From Neocallimastix lanati (nom. inval.) (Eukaryota > Neocallimastigomycota > Neocallimastigomycetes > Neocallimastigales > Neocallimastigaceae): a stretch of DNA of 52,500 nucleotides. This document shows positions 1-8,898 of the stretch, one piece after another. Position numbers and translations under genes: made by a program. The stretch is taken from positions 1 to 52,500 of the forward strand of contig JACVTC010000254.1 in assembly GCA_016946835.1 (NCBI GenBank), in the 5' to 3' direction. The stretch's first letter is position 1. Every line of letters starts with the position of its first letter. The notes beneath the pieces are model-generated. The model searched no databases. It was given only the letters and a program-made list of their open reading frames with translations, and was not told the origin of the DNA.

Positions 1-1
1 C

Positions 2-335
2 TGTAAAATCTTTTTAAATTTTGTTTGTTTCTTTTCGTATATATTAAATAATTTAGTTTTAGTATATGAAAAATAATATAAAATTATATAAACAAAATTT
101 ATTAAAATAAAATATTATGAATTAATTAATTTAAATTAATATAAAATTGAAGTAATTAGTCATAGTAGATTATTTTTTTTTTAAATATGATAACAAAATG
201 TAGAAAGGCTTTACATATTTATTTTTTTTTCAAAAAGTATAAATAAGTGAAGTTTTTCAATAATTAAAATGTAGACAGAAAAAATATTAAAAATAAATAA
301 TTAAATAAAATTCTAATAAAACCCGAACCATAACA
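2..335 (+). repeat. LTR-like repeat D, copy 1
   Basis: A block of about 330 bp that recurs almost unchanged at 3407-3723. It begins TGTAAAAT and ends ...CCATAACA, so it has TG...CA ends like an LTR. It contains a TATA-like sequence (aaaaagtataaataag, near 235-250), and the bases before it (CTTTACATATTTAT) are nearly complementary to the TATA region and its 3' side. Both copies are followed by tatttg. No internal coding region is associated with it, so calling it an LTR is inference. The left edge touches the window start and may be cut. Confidence 0.5.
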
Positions 336-339
336 TATT

Positions 340-832
340 TGATACGGTTACCACCATAAATACCATAATTTAGTGAAATTTAGGTTACTGAAATCTTATT
401 GGTTAATAATAATTTAGTAATAATATATATAGTTAGTAAATAATAATAGTTTAAGGAATGGTTCTTTATTAATATTAATTTAGTTTATTAATTTAACCTA
501 TAAACATGTTTATTAGTATAGTTTAGTGTAGTTTTTATATTTAGTTTACATTAATAATATGAGAGATTTTAGTAATTAATTATATTTTATTGAATGATTT
601 AATTATATTTTAACTAATTAACAATTATTTATATTGATGATGTATTTTTACTTATGAATGATAATAAATAAATAAACTAAATAAACTAAATATTAAAGTG
701 TGAATATTATTATTGTGTGTATTATTCTATATAATATTAGAATATATTATTTTGTCAATTATTCCCTACTGTTATCATCCAAATAAAATAAAATAAATAT
801 TGATATTGATGTTTAATAAAAATATCGTATCA
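340..832 (-). repeat. Solo LTR, family C
   Basis: The 493-bp segment starts TGATACGGTTACCACC and ends ATCGTATCA. Its start is the reverse complement of the end of the family-C copy at 6199-6732 (GTGGTACCGTATCA). It is flanked by a perfect 4-bp duplication, tatt, at 336-339 and 833-836. The insertion lies between repeat D and the family-A LTR that follows. No coding region is present, so it is a solo LTR or a short non-autonomous element. Confidence 0.7.
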
Positions 833-838
833 TATTTG

Positions 839-1675
839 TGTAAAGAATTATAATTATTTTTCAAAATAATTATTATTCTTTATTAAAAAATTAATATTTA
901 AAGTTTATTATTTTATAAAATTTTATGAATAATTTTATTAACTATGTCACATAGTAATTATTAATTAATGTTATTGTTTTAAAATTTATTTACATTAAAT
1001 TAATTTATCAATAATTAATATATTAAATTATAATAATGTATTATTGTATTAAAATAATGATAAATTCTATTTAATTAAGAAAAATTAAATTGTATTAAAA
1101 TGATAATGTTATTTAATCAAGAAATAATTAAATTATATTATTTCTTGGACTTTTAATTAAGATAATTAAAAGAATTAAGTATTTAATTATACTTGTGATT
1201 AAATATTAATAAAATTAATATATAATTAGTTAATAAGTTTTCTCCCTTATTCGGGTTTTCTTATTAACTAAAGATTGATGTAATTAAACACCAATCGAGA
1301 TCTATCTAGTTTTTTCTTCTAATCTTTTTCTAGATAGAAATAATTTTCCAAGATTAGAAATCAAATTAATATAAATAGGACTCTTGATTCTTCTAAAAAT
1401 AATCAAGAGTTATTATTATAAGAAATTATAATAATTAACACAAATATTTTAAAATTACTTTTAATAAAAAATTTTTATAATAAAATAACTTCTAAAATAC
1501 TTTTAACCTACTTTTAGTGTTGTTTATTATAATCTTATAATAAACTCTAAGTTTTTAAATTTTCGTTTTCAATTTTTATATTATATTTTTTAATTTTATC
1601 TCAATTAATAATATTTTTTATTATTAAAAGAATTAATTATTAATATAATTATATATTATTAATTAATTCTTTACA
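839..1675 (+). repeat. Solo LTR, family A (copy Z)
   Basis: An 837-bp diverged relative of the element 1 LTR in the same orientation. It starts TGTAAAGAATTATAATTATT and ends TTCTTTACA. It keeps the order of landmarks: a start hairpin, the TCTATCTAG/CTAGATAGA hairpin, a TATA box (atataaatagg), the ACTCTTGATT/AATCAAGAGT palindrome with the self-primer string AAGAGTTATTAT, and an end hairpin of about 20 bp. The 5-bp duplication atttg lies at 834-838 and 1676-1680. Confidence 0.85.
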
Positions 1676-1680
1676 ATTTG

Positions 1681-2557
1681 TGTAATAATTCTATTAAGAA
1701 CTAACTCAAAATAGAATTATTAACTACAACTTAACGACTAATTCATTAAGTTGAGAAAATAAAATAAAATAAATTTTTTTACCTTTAGAGTAGAGTTTAT
1801 TATAAAATTAATTATAATAATAACACAAAAAGTAAGAGAAGAATTGTTTGTATAAATTGATTTTAAAAATATGTTTTTGAATAAAATATTTTTATTAATT
1901 TATTAAAGTTAAAAATATAAAATTGTTACTATTATAACTATGTTTTTTATAATAATAACTCTTGATTTCTCAAAGAGAACTCAAGAGCCTTATTTATATT
2001 TTTTTATGAAAATAAGGTTAAATAAGAAAGGGTTTTCTAATCTTAACAAATCTCTTATCTAGGAAAAGATTAGATAGAAAAACCTAGATAAGTTTTCGAT
2101 CGATATTCTATCCATATCGATCATCGCATTAATTAAGTAAAACCGATTACTTCTAAAAAGTAATTGGAAAAAATCTTAATTAACCGATTTTCCAATCTAA
2201 TGATCGAAAATAAAAGAATAAAATAATAAAAGATATTTCGACCATATAATTTATCCTTATATTAAAAATATAAAATTAAATAGTTAATAAAATACAGAAT
2301 ACATTATAAAATACAGAATACATTATAAAATACAGAATAAAATACAATACAAAATATATTAGTTACAGTAGGGAATTTAACATATTGTAAATATATTATT
2401 TAAAATTAATTAAATAAATTTTGTTAAATTAATGAATATTTAAAATTAAATTAAATAAATTTAATAAATATTATATGTAATTAAATAAAGTTATAGTTAT
2501 AATAACTTAACTAAGAAAATATAATTATTTGTTAGCAAATAATTATAGATTCTTACA
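1681..2557 (-). repeat. Solo LTR, family A (copy X)
   Basis: An 877-bp segment that, read on the minus strand, is close to the element 1 LTR, for example through the TTATCTAGG hairpin, the TATA box and the terminal hairpins. It differs mainly by an expansion of a short 'acagaatacattataaaat' repeat near 2291-2350. It starts TGTAATAATTC and ends TTCTTACA. The duplication atttg lies at 1676-1680 and 2558-2562. This is the youngest-looking solo LTR of family A in the window. Confidence 0.92.
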
Positions 2558-2562
2558 ATTTG

Positions 2563-3265
2563 TGTAATAATCATACTAAGTTCATTACTAAATATGATTA
2601 TTAACTTCAACTTAATGACGAAATCAAGAGCCCTTTTTATATTTTTTTATTGAATTAAGGTTAAATAAAAAGTTTTTCTAATCTTAAAAATTATCTTATC
2701 TAGAAAAAGATTAGAAGAAAAAACTAGATAAGTTTTGATCGATATTCTATTCATATCGATCATCGTATATATTAAGTAAAACCAAATATATTATTTTATA
2801 TTTGGATAAAACCTTAATATATCGATTTTCTAAATTTTAATTTAGATCATCAAAAATAAATAATAACCGGAATGATCTAAATTATTCTATTTTTCTAAAT
2901 ATTATTTTTAAAATCTAATCTAAACATATTAACATAAAACTATCTTTAAAAAATACAGAAACTTATTAATTGTTCTTTTAAATGTACAATGTACAAAATA
3001 AATAAAACTAATGTTTACATTAACTTAATAATTAAATGAATAATTAAATAAAATTAATAATATTAATAAAAGTATATATAATAATTATTTAAATAAATTT
3101 TTAATATTATTTTAGTGTATGAATAATTATATTTTTAATAAATTTGATAATAATATTTCAATGTATGAATTAATTATAATTTAAATAAATTTATAATTAT
3201 TATCAATAATTATAAAGACTAAGAAATAGTAATTATTTATTAATAAATAATTATTATTTCTTACA
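2563..3265 (-). repeat. Solo LTR, family A (copy Y)
   Basis: A 703-bp diverged family-A LTR on the minus strand that starts TGTAATAATCATA and ends TTTCTTACA. It is flanked by atttg at 2558-2562 and 3266-3270. It keeps the CTTATCTAG/CTAGATAAG hairpin and the end hairpins but has lost part of the TATA and self-primer region: sequence jumps from the end hairpin directly to 'gaaatcaagagccc'. It is probably an older copy with an internal deletion. Confidence 0.85.
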
Positions 3266-3268
3266 ATT

Positions 3269-3400
3269 TGGTAAAGAACGAACATATAATGGATTATTAA
3301 TTAGAATTTCAACTTACTTTAGAATCCATTATATTATTCTTTACTTAATATTACTTTACTATATTTTCTATACTAAAATATTTTATAAATATAATTTTTT
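3269..3400 (-). repeat. Family A LTR fragment (copy W)
   Basis: Directly right of the last atttg the sequence again looks like a minus-strand family-A LTR start (TGGTAAAGAACGAAC). It contains a 12-bp inverted repeat, ATATAATGGATT/AATCCATTATAT, enclosed by GTAAAGAA/TTCTTTAC. It stops where repeat D copy 2 begins, so it is a truncated remnant. The assignment rests on the layout of hairpins more than on base identity. Confidence 0.45.
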
Positions 3401-3406
3401 TTCCAT

Positions 3407-3723
3407 AAATTTTGTTTGTTTCTTTTTGTATATATTAAATAATTTAGTTTGAGTATATGAAAAATAATATAAAATTATATAAACAAAATTTATTAAAATA
3501 AAAATACTTATGAATTAGTTAATTTAAATTAATATAAAATTTGAAGTAATTAGTAATAGTAAATTATTTTTTTTTTAAAATATGATAATAAAATGTAGAA
3601 AGGCTTTACATATTTATTTTTTTCAAAAAGTATAAATAAGTGAAGTTTTTCAATAATTAAAATGTGGACAGAAAAATATTCAAAATAAATAATAAAATTT
3701 CTAATAAAACCCGAACCATAACA
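3407..3723 (+). repeat. LTR-like repeat D, copy 2
   Basis: Second copy of the block at 2-335, about 95% alike by eye, in the same orientation and ending ...CCATAACA followed by tatttg. It includes the same TATA-like stretch near 3632-3645. The left end is unclear because the first 15 bp of copy 1 are not matched. With copy 1 it brackets the stack of solo LTRs at 340-3400. Confidence 0.55.
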
Positions 3724-4586
3724 TATTTGATACAATACAGCTAGAAATACGCAAGAAAATTAACAAAAGAGAAAATCCTGTTAAGATAAAATAAAGGTTA
3801 TTAATTCATTCTTTACCAAAAAATGATACAGATTGGAATTCTTAAACATAAAATTATTATAAAAGCTTGAATAATATCTAACCTATTCAGCAACAAGCTA
3901 ATAAATTAAAATTTGAAATTAAAATCATAATAAAAAAAAAAATTTATTTTAATTAAATTCTAAAACTCGAAATTATACTTTAATTCTATTAAATTTTTAA
4001 AATAATAAAATACTAATGATAATTAATTTCTCTTTTTAATTAAAAGTAAATAGTTCGTAAACAATTTTCTCTTTTTTTTTATTATTTTGAATTCTTTGTT
4101 TATAATAATTCATATATTAATTGTTTATTTGTTTATTTTATTGTTTATTTTTATAAATATAATTATTCTTAATTGTTTTATTATTAAAAATTGTAAATAC
4201 TTTAAATTATTGTAAAAATATAAATACTTGTAAATATTTTATAAAATTAATTTTTCGTTGTTATTAGGAATGTAATAAAAAAAAACTAATAACCAAATAT
4301 TATATTAATAAATAATAATAAAAATTAATAAATAATAATAAAAAAATAATAAATAATAATAAAAATTAATAAATAATAATAAAAATTAATACTAAACACA
4401 AAAGAAATGTATAATTTTGAAAAATTAATAACAATTCAGTGTTAAGCTAGAATAATAATAACTTAATTATTAATAATAATAAAACAAATTCATTTATATT
4501 AAATATTATATTAAATCAAACTTGATACATCTATTATCACTTTTGAAGTAATAACTTCAAATTAAGATAATTGAATCGTTTGTCAA
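3724..4586. other. AT-rich spacer without gene
   Basis: No reading frame of interest and no RNA gene is visible. The segment holds a simple repeat of 'ataataataaaaattaata' type near 4305-4395 and long A and T runs. A few bases of higher complexity at 3735-3790 do not resemble a tRNA or any element here. Confidence 0.6.
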
Positions 4587-5283
4587 TGTAATAACACAAA
4601 ATTAATACTTAACTTTTATAAAAATAACAATAATTGTTAAAAATATTTCGAGTTTATTAAGAAATTTTATTATATATTATTTTCTAAATAATAACTCTTG
4701 ATTTTTATTTTATAGAAAAATCAAGGTTATTTATAATTTTTTTGTTCATAATCTTAAAAGTTATTCTTTCAGGAAAAAAATTATGAGAAAAAACCTGAAA
4801 GATAAAATAAATTAATTATTTATTATTTAATATAATTTAATATTATTTAATATTGGCAATTAACCAATATTTTATGAAATTATTTATTATGATGTTTTAA
4901 GTTTATAATTATTAATTAATTTTATATTAATTTAATATTAATTATATTAATATTAAATGTTTTAATATAATTAATCACGTATTATTGTTAATGATAAATC
5001 AAATGATTAATTATTTATATTAAATAGAAATTGGTTATTAATTAAAGATATTGTTTATATTTCATAATAATTAATTATTAATTAGTTAAAAAATTAATTT
5101 TATCAATTAATAATTATTTTTATTTTATTATTTAATAACAATTATTAAAATTATAGTATATTAAATAATATTAAGTGTTAATTTTATTGTAAAATTATTC
5201 AAATCTTAATTAATAATAAAAATAAATATAATATTTATATTATATTTGATAAAGTGTGACTAATTAATTAGTCAGCACTTACA
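4587..5283 (-). repeat. Solo LTR, family A (diverged copy)
   Basis: A 697-bp minus-strand LTR that starts TGTAATAACAC and ends CACTTACA, with a perfect 5-bp duplication, gtcaa, at 4582-4586 and 5284-5288. It retains the TATA box, the self-primer string (plus-strand ataataactctt) and the purine-rich hairpin loop. The stem of that hairpin is now CTTTCAGG/CCTGAAAG instead of the family's TATCTAGG/CCTAGATA, so both arms have changed together. Confidence 0.85.
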
Positions 5284-6198
5284 GTCAAATGTTGAGGTTC
5301 GGGACAGAATAATAATAAATATAGAATTAAACACTAAAATAATAAAAAAAAAATTAAAAATTAAAATATATCTTTTTTTAAAATATTTTATTTATTTATC
5401 TAATAAAAATTATTCAATTAAAAACTAAAAATAATTTTATTTCTTCAATAAGATTATATTTTTCAAGATTATTTTTCTCAAATACAATTTTCTCATCTAT
5501 TTATATTTTTTTTTATCGTTAGAAATGGTCAAGCCATTTCTTTAGAATATCTTAGAGTTTCATGTTTGAATTGTATTTAAATTATAAATTCATAATCTAT
5601 TCTATTATAATAAATAATTATTATATATTATTAAATTCTAAACTATTTATTATTAATTGTAGTAATAATATATTTTAAAAATAATTTTATTACTTTTACA
5701 GAACTATTAGTAATAGAGTATTATTTAATTTTATACTATTTTTAAATAAAAGTATTTTAGATTATTATCTATTATTAATCTTATTATAAATAGGGTGTAT
5801 TTTGGAAGGAAGTATTACTAATTTTAATGACAAGGATCATGGATTTAAGTAAAATATTTTTAAATCATTATTAATTATATTAATTTTTATTAATAATAAA
5901 TAATCTGTATTAGTAATATTTGTAAAATAAAATTTTCTTTAATAATAAAATATTGATAGAATAAATCATATTAATAATACTAGATATTGATAATATAGTA
6001 TTAATTTTAATAATAAAGTATTGATATTGATAAAGAATTTATATTAATAATAATAAATTTAATATTAGTAATAATTTGGCAGTAATAGAACATAAGAAAG
6101 TTCCCCAAGTAAGGAAATAAATAATTTAATTTTAGTGGTTAAGTTATTTTTATGAAAAATAATAAAATTAACATTATTTGTTCATTCCTTAACAAATT
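5284..6198. other. AT-rich spacer, possible old LTR debris
   Basis: No gene is seen. The start (tgttgaggttcgggacagaat, 5291-5311) loosely resembles the LTR-like start at 17751, and the stretch 5340-5530 resembles AT-rich LTR interiors of this window. No matching end or target duplication was found, so no element is called. Degenerate 'ttaataataatatt' repeats fill 5860-6080. Confidence 0.45.
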
Positions 6199-6732
6199 TG
6201 ATACGTATCTTTTATATTTAAAGATGTATCTAAATAATTTTATTTGTTTGGACGTTGTCAGAAGGGAATTATTAAAAAAATAATATATTCTAATAAAAAT
6301 AATAACGCATAATGTATAAATATAAATATATAATTTAAATGTAAAGATTTGTCTTTATTTATTTATTCTTATTTCTTTATTTATTTTTATTACATTATTC
6401 TCAATGTTTACAAAAATATAAAAATACAAGTTATATATTTATTGTTATCTTTCTCACTAGCTATCTAATTATACACTTAATAATTAATATTTATTACTCT
6501 ATAAACTATTATATTTTCTACTAATAAACCTGTTATTTTGAAGTATCTTTATTATATATTTCCTATATTATAACAAAGAACTCCTCGTTTAATTATTAAT
6601 GAATTATCAAAATATGTATCTAACTATTTAGTTTTATTTAATTATCTACCAATCATTATTAATTTTTAATTTATTACTTTAACTAATTTCTAAAACTATT
6701 CCTAACAATGTTTTTAGTGTGGTACCGTATCA
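6199..6732 (+). repeat. Solo LTR, family C
   Basis: A 534-bp segment that starts TGATACGTATC and ends GTACCGTATCA. Related copies lie at 340-832 (reverse) and 17317-17746. The 4 bp before it are aatt. The matching right-hand aatt is found only after skipping element 1, at 13820-13823. Element 1 therefore inserted at the right edge of this older LTR. Confidence 0.7.
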
Positions 6733-6735
6733 AAA

Positions 6736-7597
6736 TGTAAGAATCTATAATTATTTGCTAACAAATAATTATATTTTCTTAGTTAAGTTATTATAACTAT
6801 AACTTTATTTAATTACATATAATATTTATTAAATTTATTTAATTTAATTTTAAATATTCATTAATTTAACAAAATTTATTTAATTAATTTTAAATAATAT
6901 ATTTACAATATGATTAAATTCTCTACTGTAACTAATGTATTTTGTATTGTATTTTATTCTGTATTTTATAATGTATTCTGTATTTTATTAACTATTTAAT
7001 TTTATATTTTTAATATAAGGATAAATTATATGATCGAAATATCTTTTATTATTTTATTCTTTTATTTTCGATCATTAGATTGGAAAATCGGTTAATTAAG
7101 ATTTTTTCCAATTACTTTTTAGAAGTAATCGGTTTTACTTAATTAATGCGATGATCGATATGGATAGAATATCGATCGAAAACTTATCTAGGTTTTTCTA
7201 TCTAATCTTTTCCTAGATAAGAGATTTGTTAAGATTAGAAAACCCTTTCTTATTTAACCTTATTTTCATAAAAAAATATAAATAAGGCTCTTGAGTTCTC
7301 TTTGAGAAATCAAGAGTTATTATTATAAAAAACATAGTTATAATAGTAACATTTTTATATTTTTAACTTTAATAAATTAATAAAAATATTTTATTCAAAA
7401 ACATATTTTTAAAATCAATTTATACAAACAATTCTTCTCTTACATTTTGTGTTATTATTATAATTAATTTTATAATAAACTCTACATTAAAGGTAAAAAA
7501 AAAATTTATTTTATTTTATTTTCTCAACTTAATGAATTAGTTGTTAAGTTGTAGTTAATAATTCTATTTTGAGTTAGTTCTTAATAGAATTATTACA
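6736..7597 (+). repeat. Element 1 5' LTR
   Basis: The 862-bp direct repeat of 12956-13817, TGTAAGAATC...GAATTATTACA. It contains eight inverted repeats: 6747-6757/6762-6772, 7031-7039/7066-7074, 7153-7161/7169-7177, 7184-7192/7212-7220, 7258-7265/7280-7287 (holding the TATA box), 7288-7294/7310-7316, 7525-7532/7544-7551 and 7556-7568/7583-7595. Confidence 0.97.
7277..7323 (+). promoter_or_regulatory. Element 1 TATA box, predicted start site and self-primer
   Basis: TATAAATAAGG lies at 7277. The string AAGAGTTATTAT (7312-7323) begins 35 bp downstream, the normal distance from a TATA box to a Pol II start. It is exactly complementary to the 12 nt that follow the LTR. The start site is predicted from this coincidence and from the Tf1 self-priming model. 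No transcript data are available. Confidence 0.7.
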
Positions 7598-7609
7598 ATA
7601 ATAACTCTT
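7598..7609 (+). other. Element 1 primer-binding site (self-primed type)
   Basis: ATAATAACTCTT abuts the 5' LTR with no spacer. It does not begin TGG, as a tRNA-primed site would. It is the perfect reverse complement of 7312-7323 inside the LTR. In Tf1-type elements the first 11 nt of the mRNA anneal to the site next to the LTR and are cleaved to prime minus-strand synthesis. The layout here is the same, with a 12-nt match. Confidence 0.75.
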
Positions 7610-7740
7610 CTTAGATTAGCTTAGGGTTAGATAAAATGTGAAAAATTTTTAGAATAGTGTAACGTTGGAAATTTTATTAGTGAATTAGCCTATTGAAATT
7701 ATATATATTAGAATACAATAATAATATATAGCTAGAGTGG

Positions 7741-7790
7741 CACAAAAAAAATTATATTAAAAAAAAAAAATTATATTAAAAAAAAAAATT

Positions 7791-7822
<32 letters not shown>

Positions 7823-8023
7823 TTTTTTTTAATAGTTAATAATAGAATAATAAATTAATATTATAGAATAGTTTTAGATTATAATAATTTAATTAAAATA
7901 ATTTTAGAATAAATATAATAATATATAATAGATTAGAATTATTTTAATAATTTAGAATTAATAGTATAGAATAATAAATAATTTTAGATAATATAATTAA
8001 GAATAGAAAGAATAATTTAAAAT

Positions 8024-8079
<56 letters not shown>
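7741..8079 (+). repeat. Poly(A)-rich part of element 1 leader
   Basis: Several A-runs, including about 27 A at 7797-7821 and about 50 A at 8030-8079, lie between the primer site and the structured leader motifs. They give spurious phenylalanine-rich frames on the minus strand, which are not genes. Confidence 0.8.
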
Positions 8080-8081
<2 letters not shown>

Positions 8082-8241
8082 ATAATAATAATAAATAAAT
8101 AAAGAAATAAATAAAAACATTAAAAAATAAATTAAAAATAACAAACTGAGAAGGTAATAATACCTTCATATATAGAGTTAGCCATCTAATTGGGGATGGT
8201 GAGTACATTTTTAGGTAGTAATAAAGGAAAGGTCTCCTTTT

Positions 8242-8358
8242 CCTATACCGTAGCGTTTTGTACCGTACGGAAATGCAGTATTTCACGTGAAAGTATAGGT
8301 TATCCGAATGTAGCTCTAGCGAATAAGGAACTCTTGGTCACCGAAGGCCTCGAGGTTC
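8242..8358 (+). ncRNA. Structured leader RNA motif (element 1 version)
   Basis: Predicted fold by eye: an outer helix CCTATAC/GTATAGG (8242-8248/8293-8299) encloses two hairpins (CGTA/TACG at 8249-8252/8266-8269 and the palindrome TTTCACGTGAAA at 8281-8292). A linker with GCGAATAAGGA (8319-8329) follows, and then a hairpin with the 10-nt loop TCACCGAAGG (8338-8347) on a stem running from GAAC to GTTC (8328-8337/8348-8358). The same order, linker and loop occur in element 3 at 39872-40003 on different stem sequences. The role is unknown; packaging, dimerization or translation control are possible for a retrotransposon leader. Confidence 0.6.
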
Positions 8359-8445
8359 TTCAATATTATGTATTGAAGTAAAATTATATAGTTTTAATTT
8401 TAATAATGGGTTTTAACAGTTTGTTTATCCCAAACAAAATTGGTT

Positions 8446-8489
8446 ATAGCAGTTATGTTTTTTTATGCTTGATTATATAAAACTGCTAT
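8446..8489 (+). other. Leader stem-loop with 9-bp stem
   Basis: ATAGCAGTT (8446-8454) and AACTGCTAT (8481-8489) form a perfect 9-bp stem around a U-rich loop. Element 3 has a comparable stem with a U-rich loop at 40066-40137, also after the branched motif. Confidence 0.55.
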
Positions 8490-8689
8490 GGAAAACATAA
8501 AATATTTTTTTTTATGTTTTAATGGATCACTTTTGCCGGTTTTTGAATGTTGTAAGGCATAAGAAGGTGATATTGAATTTTAATTAAAATAATACTAAAT
8601 ATTGTATTTATGCAGAAGTTTATAATAAAGGATAAGTTTATAATAATATTTTGTTAATCATTTTAACTTAATTTCCAAGTACGTAGTTG

Positions 8690-8758
8690 ACCGTTACTGG
8701 TAGGCTGTAACATTAGACCTACACCTCAGCCCTTTGGTTGATAAACCAAATGAACGGT
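8690..8758 (+). other. Predicted three-way RNA junction before gag
   Basis: An outer stem ACCGTT/AACGGT (8690-8695/8753-8758) encloses GTAGG/CCTAC (8700-8704/8718-8722) and TTTGGTT/AACCAAA (8733-8739/8744-8750). It lies about 140 nt before the gag start codon, in a patch with clearly more G and C than the rest of the leader. Confidence 0.55.
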
Positions 8759-8898
8759 AACACGGAAAGGAAGAAATTAAAGTGTATTCTATAAAATATT
8801 TATTAATCAAAATCCTTATTATAATTCTTAATTTTGTGTAATAAAAATGTCCATTTTGTTAACTCTATCCTATTTTTATCTATACTAAAGGCACAAAA

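Noticed and set aside
7598-7625. tRNA-primed site for element 1
   Set aside because: No TGG start near the LTR end, and the perfect match to the LTR's own start region explains the sequence better.
7944-8144. Open frame with a polyphenylalanine run
   Set aside because: It is the reverse strand of the poly(A) tract in the element 1 leader.
8319-8358. Hammerhead or HDV-like ribozyme in the leader motif
   Set aside because: The CUGANGA and GAAA core of a hammerhead is absent, and I could not lay out the nested double pseudoknot of an HDV-like fold. Other ribozyme classes cannot be excluded by eye.
8190-8381. Small plus-strand frame of 63 residues in the element 1 leader
   Set aside because: It covers the structured RNA motif. 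The conserved part between elements 1 and 3 is the RNA loop and linker, not the peptide.
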